The notes under the pieces: model-generated
What the model was told of the DNA's origin: nothing
Databases searched by the model: none
The model's input: only the letters and a program-made list of their open reading frames with translations
NCBI RefSeq assembly: GCF_045679555.1
Contig: NC_092087.1
Coordinates: forward strand, 22,468,925 to 22,532,924
Source: Salvelinus alpinus
Taxonomy: Eukaryota > Chordata > Actinopteri > Salmoniformes > Salmonidae
Length of the DNA stretch: 64,000 nt
Direction of reading: 5' to 3'
Translations under genes and position numbers: made by a program
Part shown: piece by piece, positions 21,216-34,035 of the stretch
Numbering within the stretch: position 1 is the first letter of the stretch
How the letters are laid out: each line of letters opens with the position of its first letter

Positions 21216-22469
21216 AAGGGTAATTTAGTGAGTTTACTCTGGGTGTCATTACCATGAATTTGGTTTTGGTGTCTTGCTATATTTTAGATAAAGTTATATT
21301 GGCAGTTGGGTGCTAAGATGTACTATCTGGGAGTTGGGTGTGTCCATCCAAGACCAATGTGTCATGTCAACTTCTCCAAAGTGTCATACCTCTCCTCTCT
21401 CTCCATTTTTATCAAAAGTTTGTGTTTCTCAGAAGAGCCAAAAAGGCCTCAAGGCCACTCCTCCCTCTGGTTTCTTCTTGACATCTTTTTCCTTCCTCCT
21501 TCTCTTCTTCATACACAGTCATAACAGCTGAAATGGTTGCTTTTCCCATACACACACCCATTCTTTGATTCCAAACCCAGTTCTCACCATCATTAAAGTC
21601 TGGCTAAAACAAACAACTAAAGCAACCAGACGCAAACCAAATCTGTGCTGTGGTCTAACTGCATGGAGGAGGGCTTTTCATTGACACAGCATATATCCTA
21701 TAAGAGTTATATTTAAGGCCAAGCCATCCTTTATACAGTATGCTTAAGTATTTGTTTTCTCTTTTTGTGGTTGAGATACAGGAAGTACTTTGTTCTGGGA
21801 TTTTAACAACAGAAAGAAGAAAAAACCCAAGCAGTATTTTCCCAGAGTAGGAAAACGAATGAGAAGATTGAAAGTTGAATGACCATGTTCTTTCGAAGTG
21901 GTAAGCAGATTTTGAGGAAAACAGTTGAAATATTAATTAAATGTTCTTCTCCCCTTCCTTTTTATTTATCTCCACTGTCCACTTTTCTTTTTGTATGCTA
22001 TCTTACTTGATAGCATGCGCAAACACAAGATACAGAGCCTCATTCCTGTTAATACAAATCTGTTGACATGACAAAGGGCGTGCTAGAATAGAGAAGGGAG
22101 AGAGGTCTGTTTAAGAGGATACCATGCCCACATGTGGCTGAGCAGTGATCCTGCATCCCTCACAGACAATATGTTGTGTAACTGTGTAACAGGGGTTTAC
22201 AGACCCCTGACACGTGACCCCACACCGTTTGACCTTAACCTATCCCCGTCAGGTGTTCTGCAACGCTCAAGAGGGCTCCATTGTTGTGGGAATTTCCAAC
22301 TGTCTTTCTCCCGTACTCTCACTTAACCAACATAATTGGTAAGATAAATGATGTCCAAGAAGTCAGCCATAGATATACTATTATGATAACCAAATCAGCA
22401 CACGTGAAATCAGCCACTAAACGTATGGTACATTTACCTAACAAAACATATGGTGGGAAAATAATTTGC
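21216..22469. other. No gene recognised
   Basis: AT-rich intergenic sequence between a LINE and a transposon stack; no features supported. Confidence 0.5.
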
Positions 22470-23515
22470 TACAGTGGGTATCATAAGTACTCATCCCCCT
22501 TGGATTTTTTTCACATTTTGTTGCATTACAAAGTGGTATTGAAATAGATTTAATTGTGATTTTTTGTCACACAAAATACTCCAGAATATCAAAGTGAAAA
22601 GAACATTCTACACATTTTTACAAATTAATAACAATTTAATAACTAAAATATAGTCATTGCATAAATATTCACCCCCTTTGTTTAGGCAAGCCAAAATTAG
22701 TCCAGGAGTGAAATTTAGCTTAACAGATCAACAAAATAAGTTACATGGACTTTGTGTGAAATAATAGGGGTTGACATGCTTTTTGAATGACTACCCCTTC
22801 CTCTGTCCCACAAACATACGACATCTGTAAGGTCCCTCAGCCAAGTATTGAATTTCAGGCACAGATTCAACTACAAAGACCAGGGTGCTTTTCGAAAGCC
22901 TCATAAAGAAGGGCAGTTATTGGTAGATGGTTAACAATAACAAATCAGATATTGAATTTCTCTTTACGCATGGTGAGTTAATAATTATGCTGTGGATGAT
23001 GTATTAAACCACTCAGACACAATCAAAGATACAGTCATCCTTCTGAACAGAGCTGCAGAACAGGAAGGAAACTGCTCAGGGATGTCACCATGAGGCCATT
23101 GGTCATTTTAAAACAGCAATGGAGTTGAATGGCTATGATGGGAGGATGGATCAACAACATTGTAGTTGACTCCACAATAATTACTTAAATGACAGAGTAA
23201 AAATATATATAGAGAGAGAATACATGGATCCAAATCCAACAAAACATTACTGAGTAACCTCCTCCCTAATTTCAAGCATGGTGGTGGCTGAATCATGGTA
23301 TGGGTATGCTTGACATCGGCAAAGAGTGAGGAGGTTTTCCGGATAAAAATAAATGGAATGGAGCTAGGCATAGGCAAAATGCTTTACATCCCGATCACTC
23401 TGTGGCATGCAACGAGTTCAAGGCAAGCATGTACGAACTCCTCAAATCCATTAGGGATGCAAAAAGACAATATAGATTCAAACAACTCAGACTTGCGACG
23501 CATGTGACCCGACAT

Positions 23516-23820
23516 CTCCCGGGTGGCGCAGTGGTCTAGGGCACTGCATCGCAGTGCTAGCTGCGCCACCAGAGTCTCTGGGTTCGCGCCCAGGCTGGGC
23601 TGGGTTCGCGCCCAGGCTCTGTCGCAGCCGGCCGCAACCGGGAGATCCGTGGGGCGACGCACAATTGGCATAGCGTCGTCCGGGTTAGGGAGGGTTTGGC
23701 CGGTAGGGAGGGTTTGGCCGGTAGGGATATCCTTGTCTCAGTATGTAAAAATGTAATAAAATGTATGCACTCTACTGTAAGTCGCTCTGGATAAGAGCGT
23801 CTGCTAAATGACTAAATGTG
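23516..23820 (+). repeat. SINE inserted in the nested LINE
   Basis: Plus-strand SINE: tRNA-like head GGTGGCGCAGTGGTCTAGGG, an internal duplication of a GGGTTCGCGCCCAGGCT segment and of a GGGAGGGTTTGGCCGGTAG segment, and the 3' tail AAGTCGCTCTGGATAAGAGC (V-SINE-like core). Flanked by a near-perfect 12-base target duplication (GACGCATGTGAC before, GACGCATGTCAC after). Confidence 0.85.
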
Positions 23821-24644
23821 ACGCATGTCACGGACTACAAAGGCAAATCCAGCTGTGTGGTGCCCACCGAAGTCTCCCTCCCAGATGAGCTTAACACATT
23901 CATGCTCGCTTCGAGTCAGACAATACCGAGCCATCCAGGAAGACTGTTGCTGCTCCGACATCTTCAACCTGTCCCTGTCCCAGGCTGTAGTCCCCACCTG
24001 CTTCAAGGAGACCACCATCATCCCAGTGCCCAAGAAAAACAGTGTGACATGCCCAAATGACTGTTGCCCCATAGCACTCACCCCGGTCATCATGAAGTGC
24101 TTCAAGAGGCTGGTCATGGCCCACATCAAGGCCAGCATGCCAGGCACAGTGGACCCACTCCAGTTTGCCTAACGCTCCAACAGAAGTTGCCATGTCCATC
24201 GCTATTCACATGGGCGAAACAACAACACCACAACTCTTGTCAAGAGGGTGCAACATAGTCTCTACTTCCTAAGGCGGCTGAAGAAATTTGTCAAATACTA
24301 CTGCTGCATCAATGAGCGCATCCTGACCGGTTGCTTCACGGCCTGGTACGGAAATTACCCACCCATCCAGGACATCTACTCGAAATGGTGCCTGAGGATG
24401 GCCCGCCACATCATCAAGGACACGACACACCCAAGCCATGAGATGTTCACTCCCTTACCGTCAGGCAGACGGTATCGGAGCATGAGATCTGATACCAACA
24501 GGCTCAGAGTTTATATCTACAAACCATCAGACTGCTGAACACTTGAACTGGACTGAAAACCTGCTCTGATTCTCCGCACCTTAACATAGATGCACTCTCT
24601 CACGCACACACCCACACAGACATCCACACATCCACACACACACC

Positions 24645-25435
24645 AGTGGAGGCTGGTGGGAGGAGCTATAGAAGGATGGCTAATTGAAATGGCTGGGACG
24701 AAGGTTCACCTTCCAACAGGAAACGACCCTAAGCACACAGCCAAGACTACGCAGGAGTGGCTTCAGGACAAGTCTCTGAATGTCCTTGAGTGGCCCAGCA
24801 AGAGCCGGACTTGAACCCGATCGAAAACCTCTGGCGAGACCTGAAAATAGCTGTGCAGCGATGCTCCCCATTCAACCTGACAGAACTTGAGAGGATCTGC
24901 AGAGAAGAATGGGAGAAACTCCCCAAATACAGGTGTGACAAGCTTGTAGCGTCAAACCCAAGAAGACTCAAGGCTGTAAATGCTACTAAAGGTGCTTCAA
25001 CAAAGTACTGAGTGAGGGGTCTGAATACTTATGTAAATGTGATATTTCAGTTTTGTATTTTTTATAAATTAACAAAAATGTCTAAAAACCTGTTTTTGCT
25101 TTGTCATTATGGGGTATTGTGTGTAGATTGATGAGGAAACGTAACAAAATGTGGGAAAAGTCAAAGGTTCTGAATACTTTCCGAATGCACTGTATAGACA
25201 GGTGTGTGCCTTTCCAAATCATGTCCAATCAATTGAATTTAACACAGGTGGACTCCAATTAAGTTGTAGAGACATTTCAGAGATGATCAATGGAAACAGG
25301 ATGCACCTGAGCTCATTTTCAAGTCTAATAGCAAAGGGTCTGAAAAAAGTATTTTATCCATTTTAGGCTGTAATGTTACAAAATGTGGAAAAAGTCAAGG
25401 CGTCTGAATACTTTCAGAATGCACTGTAAATATTT
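24645..25435 (+). mobile_element. Tc1-like 3' half plus MITE-like end inside the LINE 3' UTR
   Basis: 24645-24700 is the end of a fold-back repeat (GTGGAGGCTGGTGGGAGGAG). From about 24705 there is the C-terminal part of a Tc1 transposase ([17 protein letters not shown], then [11 protein letters not shown] after a frameshift near 24805), its 3' UTR with TTTGCTTTGTCATTATGGGG, and the right terminal sequence ending CGAATGCACTGTA near 25193. 25194-25434 is a second copy of Tc1 5' or 3' flank ending CAGAATGCACTGTA. Confidence 0.7.
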
Positions 25436-25665
25436 TGTCTTGCCCATTCACCCTCTGAATGGCACACATACACAATCCATGTCTCAATTGTCTCAAGGCT
25501 TAAAAATCCGTATTTAACCTGTCTCCTCCATTTCCTCCTCTTCATCTACACTGATGAAGTGTTTTTAACAGGTGACATAAATAAAGGAGCATAGGTTTCA
25601 TGACATCGTCAGTCATGTCATGGAAAGTGCAGGTGATCCTAATGTTTTTTACACTTAGTGTATGT
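25436..25665. mobile_element. MITE-like Tc1 end fragment
   Basis: Begins TTTTGTCTTGCCCATTCACC and ends CCTAATGTTTTTTACACTTA followed by GTGTAT. I recognise this as a frequent salmonid Tc1-derived end fragment. No coding content. Confidence 0.45.
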
Positions 25666-26440
25666 TCATGCTACACACACTGAACTGTTGCTACCAGAGT
25701 CAGACTATGGTTGCTAAATGCTGCACAATTTTAACACTTCCCCCCCAATCCCCGCTTCCCTTTAACACGTGTAAATATTGGACTATAAATTGTGCCTTCA
25801 TGTATTATACTTATGCCCCCAAAAATGTTATTTTCTACTGAACCATTTACTTTATGTTTGTATTCTTATATTTCATTATTTATTATTGTTGTTGCATTGT
25901 CGACAAGGACCCTGCAAGAAATAATTTTGTTGGACGGTGTATATCTTGTGTATTACATATGAGTAATAAAACTTGAAACTTGAACATTTAACTACACCAG
26001 ACACTGGGAGAGGAATTCGCCTTTTGGCAGTAAATAATCCACAACAAGGCCAAATCTACACTGACGTTGCATACCAAGAAGACAGTGAATGTTCCTGAGT
26101 GGCCAAGTTACAGTTTTCCCTTAAATCTGCTTGAAAATCTATGGCAAGAGACATTTGCTGTCTAGTCATGATCAACAACACCTTGACAGAACTTGAAGAA
26201 TTTTGAAAAGAATAAAGGGTAAGTATTGCACAGTGCAGGTGTGCAAAACTCTAATACTTTCCCAAGAAGAGTTACAGCTATAATCGCTGCCAAAGGTGTT
26301 TCTAACATTTATTGACTTGGGGGGTGAATACTTATCTAATTAAGATATATTAGTTCATTATTTTTCATTAATAAAAATACATTTAAAAAATAGTATTTTA
26401 TGTAGATCGTTGAAGAAATGAAGCTCTAATTTTAAGCTTG

Positions 26441-27468
26441 CATGCCAGGAAAGTGGTCATGCCTGGATTCAAGATCATATTAGGCTCCTTTAGCTGCTTT
26501 GTGTTTCTCACATGAAGATACAAATACATCTGCAAATCCGTTGGATATTTAGGACAACCCAAAAATGTAGTATCTAGGTCACCTAACAGGTGAGATACAA
26601 ACCATGCTACTATTTATTGATACAATAACAGGCTTTCAATACAATATGGTTTATATAGATTTCATTGATTTCTGAGTTAAAATGAACTCCCCCTCGCCTC
26701 CCAAATTGTGACTTCTCAATATCGTGTCGAACACATCTGACAGAGTCCTCATCTTGCTTTGCGTTCACTAGTTGACTATGATGACTGGAACTGTGTGGCA
26801 GTTGTGGTTTCTGGTGGAAGTGTAAAGCAGGGACATTGGGCTTACCCACAGCATCAGGGGAGACACTTTGAAATAGGAGCAGCTTCTATCACTGATCACT
26901 TGATAAACCTGTCCAAATCAACCTCGAGACTCCCCCCACAAGTAGTTGTGACTGTCATTTCAACTTTACACATTGACTAGTTACACAAAGGGGAGACAGA
27001 GTAGAATAATACATTTTGAAGTTCTAATCCTGTTAAGGCTAATCCAAAAACCAATTTAAATTCATAAGTAGATAAGGAAACACATCGCTTCATCACTATG
27101 TGTTTGTTTGTGGAAATGTTGATACACTCATTATTTATTGTATCAACTTAACACCTCACTGAATAGTTTATTATTATTTTTTATATTTTTACTGAAACCA
27201 AATATGGAAATGTTGTAGTTGTTTGGCTCTCATTCTGTCAGACACATACACCGTCTCCCACACTCTTCATGTTTCTAAACTCACCGGCCCCCTCGGCTAT
27301 TTTGACACACACATACATAACTATCTCTGTATAACCTACCAGTATCGGTGTCAGCAGTGGGCTGAGGCTGGAGCCTGAGACACAGGGGAGAGCTCAGTCC
27401 CACAGATAGGGGCTGTCAACTCAGCTGTGACACCCCTGGTTGTGATATTAACACTGTTAAACAGCCTC
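26441..27468. other. No gene recognised
   Basis: Intergenic sequence with short chance frames only. Confidence 0.5.
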
Positions 27469-27615
27469 TGTGTGTGTGTGTGTGTGTGTCTGTGTCTGTG
27501 TGTGTGTCTGTGTCTGTGTCTGTGTCTGTGTCTGTGTCTCTGTCTCTGTCTGTGTCTCTGTCTCTGTCTCTGTCTCTGTCTCTGTCTCTGTCTCTGTCTC
27601 TGTCTCTGTCTCTGT

Positions 27616-27674
<59 letters not shown>

Positions 27675-27691
27675 TGTGCGTGCGTGCGTGC
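27469..27691. repeat. Compound microsatellite (TG)n-(TCTG)n-(TCTCTG)n-(TG)n
   Basis: About 220 bases of alternating purine-pyrimidine dinucleotides with an inner block of TGTCTC/TGTCTG variants, bounded by plain (TG)n on both sides. Open frames in several phases here are products of the repeat. Confidence 0.95.
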
Positions 27692-27699
27692 GTGTGTTT

Positions 27700-30295
27700 C
27701 ACTGGAAAAGCGGCAGGACGAGCCTTCCCTCAGGAGTGGAGAGAGCGCTACAGTCCCACACCTCGCTCCCGGCCTGACAGGTGACTTATCACTGCCTTGA
27801 TCTACAGGGCAGATATGGGTCTGTTCTGTCACTCCACAGAGGCGTTTGGGGATTAAAGAGCAGAAACTGCACCCATTGTGGTGTTTAATACAGTTAACGT
27901 GCCAATAAGGGGCTCTCTGCTTGTGACCCAAGACAATGCACTCCTAAATTCTGTCATCAATGCTAAAAACCCTGCTCAAGTACGTTCACAAAGGCACTGA
28001 AATTGTGCAGCCTCAAAAGTAAACCATTATTCAGCGCTTCGACAACAAAACCACAAAACTGATCTTTGGGAAATTAGCCTATTGTGTCATGTGACAATAT
28101 GTTACAGGGGGCTGTGCCAGACAGACAGACATAACACAGATACTCAGCATCAGATCATCCCACTGGCTATAATGAACTAGCTTTGACTTACACATTTATG
28201 GAAATTATTTGTTTTTTACTGGCACTCTCCATTCTCCTTGGCCTTGGCTTGTGTTGTGGGGAAAGCTGTTTGTTTATAGCAACTACAGTCAGTACACACA
28301 ATCACTCTCAAAGTCTCTAACATTTGATTATGGCAAAATGTATCATTCAATTCCAACAAGAGGACAATAATGGATGAAAGAGAAAGGAGAAAAGTACCAT
28401 TTAGCCGTGCGCTGCACTAAGTTCAGAAGATTCCAATAGAGAAACCAGCGGCATCATCAAAGCAGCGATTCCACCTTTCCTAGTCACCCGCCATTATAAA
28501 GAAGAGTTGACCTTGCCTTTGGCCTCTTGGCTGCCTGACAAAGCACTCCCCATGCTCTAGTGCAGTGCGGCTATCCTCTAAATGAAAGTAGCTGAGAGGG
28601 GAAGGGCAGAGAGGCCTTTGGAATATCAATGTGTGATGCTCTCAATTAAGATTAAAGCTTCCAATAGAAGACTATGGAGCCACATCCCTGAGAGATGGTT
28701 GACATCACACCCTTGCTGACTCTGTATAAAATCATTGAGTCCAGAAGCATGTCTACTACTAACTACGATTACTACTATTACCTGTCCCTCCTTAATATTG
28801 ACTCATAGTCACACTTATTAGACAGACGTAAAATGTATAATTTTTCTGCTGCTGGATGATAAGAATATTGAAATATGAGAAATGTTTGGATCAGCAAATT
28901 TATAAACTGGAAGGAATATATGAGGCAATCAGAATAAACCTTCAGGCACAGAAATCCCTTCAGCTAGATGGAGAGAGAGAAAGAGGGGGTGGGTTAGGTC
29001 GCTGGGAAAGATTTTTCCTAAAATGTCTTTGTCTCCTTGTGACAAACTGAAATAGCGTACTAGTATCAGACCCTTCCAGCATAAAGGACAGCCCCACAGT
29101 CTTTATGCTAAATATTGTTGATAGAGAGGCACACTTGCAGGAGATTAAGGCCTTTAATCAATTAATGTATGAATTATGTTCTCGTTAGGAAATAAAGACC
29201 TTGGGAAAATGCATTACAAGCATTTCTTTTTACCACCAAAACATTTAATCAACATCACCCACACATCATTGTATTACACTAATCCTATCTCGTGTGCAGC
29301 TATACCACATTGTACTACGCTACTGCTTACTATAAGTAATAGAGCATAGGATGATTATGGCTACAGTGTAAGAAATGAGAACAAAATGGAGACCAGCGTG
29401 TAAACCTCCCCCGATAAACAGAATTCCACATCAAGCGCCAACTCTGCAGTTAACTGAATCAATGCAATTCCAGTTGTGCTGATCTTGCAGTCTGTGCCCC
29501 TTCCCCCACTCCTGCACCCCTCTCCCTGCGCAGGTCTACCCATCGTAACACATTAGCAGCGGTAGCCATCACACAATCAAGACAAGCTACTGTATGAGAT
29601 GTCAGCCCAATTTGTTTCCTTCTTCCAGCAACATCACATTAGCTGGGTGGATGTACCCTTGAGCTAAATCCAAGTTCACACACAGAGACAGTGTGGTGTT
29701 GGACAGAAACTGGCTGCATTGTCAGCATTATTGAGACAGCTGCAGACATGCAACCAGAAGACTGACATACAGAAAATGCTTAATGGTTAGAAATGGTTGT
29801 TTCATTGTTGTTTTTGGAGCTCCTCCAACATAATATAATTTAGGGTTATAGCGAGGTTTATACTGTATACTGTATAAAAGGAAAATTAAACCAAAGGAAA
29901 ATTGGGTCCTGATTCGATTTATGCAATGAGTGCACCAGATCACTCAAGAATTAGTCACATTTCAGTATTATCTCATGCTTCTCAACCAAGCCCATACTGT
30001 TCTGAACCACACATATAGGACCCCAGGATCAGTAGCTTTATCTGCACTACTCGTTATTATGAAAGACAAATGTTACTGAGAGGCCAGTCAATAGTTCAAT
30101 TATCCAAGGTCCATTTCAGTTAATTAAACAAATAATTGACCATCTAAAGGAGTAATGATATCAATCCCATTAGCCATGAATCCATCCAATACGGCACACC
30201 CACCACTTGACCCCACTGTGGATTGACTGGCCTCAGTAACAGGGTCAAAGTTTATCCTCTGTTAACTGGACTCTCTACTTTCTCAGTGACAGCCT
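27700..30295. other. Gene desert, no coding region supported
   Basis: Mixed-composition intergenic sequence. Stretches around 28440-28700, 29400-29480 and 30090-30190 have non-repetitive, motif-rich text that could be conserved non-coding elements of the mafb regulatory domain; this is a guess from appearance only. Confidence 0.35.
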
Positions 30296-30486
30296 GTTGC
30301 CTTAACTAGCCTAGGTCAGTGTCAATGGCTGCGATTACACAGGCAGTCCAATTCTGATTTTTTTGTCCAATTATTGGAAAAATGTCTGATCTGATTGGTC
30401 AAAAGACCAATTAGTGGCAAAAGATCAGAATTGGGCTGCCTGTGTAAACACAGTCATAGACGCAGGCCTAGGCTAGTTAAGGCAAC
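30296..30486. repeat. Nested inverted-repeat MITE (hairpin)
   Basis: Outer arms: GTTGCCTTAACTAGCCTAGG at 30296-30315 is a perfect 20-base inverted repeat of 30467-30486. Inside it lies a second inverted repeat: ACACAGGCAGTCCAATTCTG at about 30339 against CAGAATTGGGCTGCCTGTGT at about 30426, with an inner DNA-like TGATTGGTC/GACCAAT pairing. The inner element resembles the MITE at 35278-35465. Confidence 0.85.
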
Positions 30487-30489
30487 AAA

Positions 30490-32328
30490 AATATAAAAGC
30501 AGTTATTGCAAAATAATTTTAGTTCCTCTGACTTATTTCACATAAACTGTTCACAAAATATTTCTATGAAATCCCCTTTATGTTGATATGTCCATTTCCA
30601 TCCACTCTTTTCTCAATCACTTTATCCATGCCCCGGTCTATGTATGGCTATATCACCAACCTCTGGACTTCACCAGCACTCACCTTAATAGCTCAGTCTG
30701 ACTAGTCATTTAAAAGCTAGCTGAAACAGACAGATGGGTAATGGATTGCATGGCAAATCAATGCCTGAATCAATGGAAGGCATGCATCAATACATGGATA
30801 GAGAGCTGATGAAATAGACACCACAGTAGGTGTCACGTGGAACACACAGAATACACTGTCCAAATGCTTTGCCAAAAATAGTTGTCTATTTATCATTATA
30901 AAATAAGAGTATTTGACTGCATTGTATTGTGTGTATGTGCGTGTGTGTGAATGTGTGTGTTTGTGGTAAGGACAGTAACTGAATGATAAGGTGTTTCCTT
31001 GCCTACCAGTGTGATCATGTATACTGGTCTCACTGTGAGAGGAAGGTTGTCGCAAAGCCTTAGCCAGGAACTGGACTGCAGATACAGTATCAGGGAGTGG
31101 GGGGTTGAAAGGACTGTAACCTACTATTGCAAAACAAAAAGGTTGTAGTAGGACAAGCAAAGGGAAGACATATCTCGTCTGCCGGTCATAAACAACGCAA
31201 GTAGTTTGTTGAATGATTTCTTGGGAACAGGCAGGGCATGCTTAAATACTGTTCTAGTTCTCATTTGTTATAATAAAGCATGGTGTCCTATTGAGTGTAC
31301 TACGCTAACTAAATCATGTCTCTTTGTGCAAGGACTTGTCTGTGGGTTGGATACCATGGAATGACCACAAGTGTGTTACTTGGGTTGGGTCCAGGTGCTG
31401 TTGACTCATCATTACTGTGACTGTGTGACATCATATGACAAGTGTTAGAGGTCTAAAACATGGTTGTTCTCTGTCTGACCTCAGCAAGTGTGTATCTGCA
31501 GAACCGGAGCCAGCACTTCCACGACAGCAAGGGCAACAGCAACATAACAACAGTTGTCACTTTGAGGGATTTCTCCTGGTACTTACACATTACAAATAAA
31601 AATAGTAAATGTTGTAAGTTTGAAAATATGTAAAGTATAGGCCTATATATAGTTTTCATATTCACTTTTCTAAAACGTATCACCATTAATGAGGCCTGAC
31701 CAATCTTAGCTGGCACTGCTCTTACAAACCAAACATGTGTCCCAACACTACAACTGTTTCACATGGACTCTTCCTATAAATCATTGGTGAATAGCTGGTT
31801 AAAGGGTGGTGCAGGGGAGCAGCTGGACTCGTCTAAAAATAGCAGTCATGCTGTTGTTGAACAGTGTGTAAATGCAGAGCATGCAGTTAGCATAGAGAGT
31901 CTATCAACAATACCCTCCGCCTGAGTCATCAGCATTTGAAGGCAAGGAAGTAACAGAATTCCGTGCATTTGAACCATGATACGTGCCATCTTACTCACCC
32001 ACCCAAACAACCACAGAACAACAGCATTAAACCTGACTACATGCTTTAGACTCACTTTATTTTCCAATGACTTGAACATTTATATCTATGCTTTGTAGCC
32101 TGAGGCAGAACACTCCCTCTCCAGTGCAGTGACTACCCCGGCATCCCTTCATGGAAAATAAAGCAGAGATTAAAAACAGGATTAATCAAGACAGGGGACA
32201 GCTAAACAAAGCAGGATTCAGCCAACTGAGCAGGTTTTACCAGTATTTATATGTCAGGGTGTTTTAACAGTTAGTAGCCTTCTGAAATTAAATGCTTAGA
32301 CCAAGTTATTCAGGCTGATAACAGAGAG

Positions 32329-32427
<99 letters not shown>

Positions 32428-34035
32428 TGAGAGGTTTACTTTAGGCATCAGGAAAGCCATTTCAATCTGTCACATTAATTAAACACTAGGCAAACCAGAA
32501 AGTTGTGGTGACCAGAAACTGCCTTAACATTTATGTTGGCATTATAAACCCTACATTTGAAACTAGTATTAAAACAATTTGAGTAAAACTGCACAGAGGA
32601 TGAGTGTGCCTACCTCGCTATGTGTGCTCTTCAAATCACCCTCTAATGAATGTCATTGCAAATGTGTGACTTAGGCTACAGATAGAAGCAGTCAATACCT
32701 CAGCACCCAGGCACCAAGGGAGCCAATACAAATCCACAGGGTGATGGATACAAATCCAATAATCAATGGAGGTGGCTGTTACTGTCCGTCTCACCCCGTC
32801 TATGCTGTTCAATAAGGGATCAGTGTGGGGTGGACAGGGTGGGGTCAGTTGGGGGGTGGACAGGGTGGGGTTGGTATGGAAATACTTGACAAAAGTAAAG
32901 GGCAAGTGCCCCTTGCCAAATACTTTTCTTATTGCTAAAGATTTCAGCAAGATTTCCTGTGTGAATTTACATTGTTGATGTTATAGGTGAGAGGAATTCC
33001 CCAGCACATGTGAACACACGCTCACGAGCACTGACGCAAACACTGTCCACCTTATTTGAGCTATAAAACAAGAATTTCAAAACTGTGACCTATCAGCCAA
33101 AAAAAGGTTAATGCACAAAGCATTAGTATGACTGGAATGCATGCATCATGTCTGCCTCAGTTATAGATAGCAAAAAGTGATTATACAGATGTTGCTCTAA
33201 AAACAGACAAATTAAAGGTAATCACTAATGGCATACTCTAAGTTACTAATCTAATTACATTTTAATTCAATATGTGTCGGGACACAATGTTACACCTTTT
33301 GTCAGCCACTATGACAGCCAAGATGACTTTACCCAGCATGCTTTTGGTTTAGGAAACATTCTGCCCTCCTGGGATTACAGAAATGACCTGAAAAGGACAT
33401 CAAATGACTCTAATTGTGTACATTGTCTATATCAAGCCTCCAATTGATTTGAGAAACTGGACTGTTGTGGTAAACAGACGATATGAAATGGTTAAGTCCT
33501 CGAGTCTCAGAGGAATTGAAGACCGACACAATAGATCACACCATATGCCATGTTGATATAACCAAGGCTACAGCTCTCTCTGGTGGCAGAGACATGGTAC
33601 TGTTGATGCAATGAATAATTAGGAAGATCCCTTTACCCCCCATACATTACCGTTTCAGACAGCATTCAGCATTAGTTTTAGTTATTAGCAATTTAGTAAT
33701 TATAGTAGATCATTATAGTCGTTCCTAATGAATGCTATGACGGAACATGGTAGAACTTCTACAAGAGACAGTCAACTGTAAATAAACTTGTTTTCAGTAC
33801 CAAAATTGCTCATCAAGAGCCAGTTTAAACCCTACTGATAATCTCAATCTTTGCATGCCTTTCTTTCCTGTCAAAGTAGTTAAAGCACAAGTTAATAATG
33901 TAAAACCACTAGTTGGGTCCAAAAGCATGTACCCCAATTTGTGCCATGTACTACTGAAAACAAATACAATATTTTAATAGCAGAAGCCTTTCAGTGTCTG
34001 AAAATAGGATATACTTGCAACTGAAAACAAGTTTG
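30490..34035. other. Gene desert with one long (GT)n array
   Basis: No coding region supported. The notable feature is an uninterrupted (GT)n tract at about 32334-32424. Confidence 0.5.
32334..32424. repeat. (GT)n microsatellite
   Basis: About 45 uninterrupted GT dinucleotides; likely highly polymorphic. Confidence 0.98.

Larger units (their letters stand above)
23385..25985 (+). mobile_element. LINE fragment (Rex/L2-like) nested in the Tc1 copy
   Basis: Plus-strand pieces of a LINE ORF2: LLKSIRDAKRQYRFK (about 23430), then after a [19 protein letters not shown] and [14 protein letters not shown] (about 23960-24120). A large internal deletion removes the polymerase palm. The C-terminal part (YFLRRLKK, TAWYGN, THPSHEMF, LPSGRRYRS) follows at 24255-24485. 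The 3' end near 25985 has AATAAAACTTGAAACTTGAA. Its 3' UTR is itself interrupted by further transposons (24645-25665). Confidence 0.75.
22470..26440 (+). mobile_element. Old Tc1-like transposon, split by later insertions
   Basis: Left end at 22470 (ACAGTGGGTATCATAAGTAC type terminus). The left half runs to about 23384 and includes the glycine-rich GGWIMVWV-like transposase stretch. The right half resumes at about 25986 with decayed C-terminal transposase text (VNNPQQG, CRCAKL) and stops near 26440 without a matching terminal repeat. The 2.6 kb in between consists of younger elements listed separately. Many stops; inactive. Confidence 0.7.

Noticed and set aside
27416-27931. 171-codon minus frame and plus-strand frames of 104-116 codons
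   Set aside because: Translations are pure microsatellite ([24 protein letters not shown]).
30717-31160. 147-codon minus frame
   Set aside because: No domain; contains microsatellite-derived HTHSHTRTYTQ text; chance frame in the desert.
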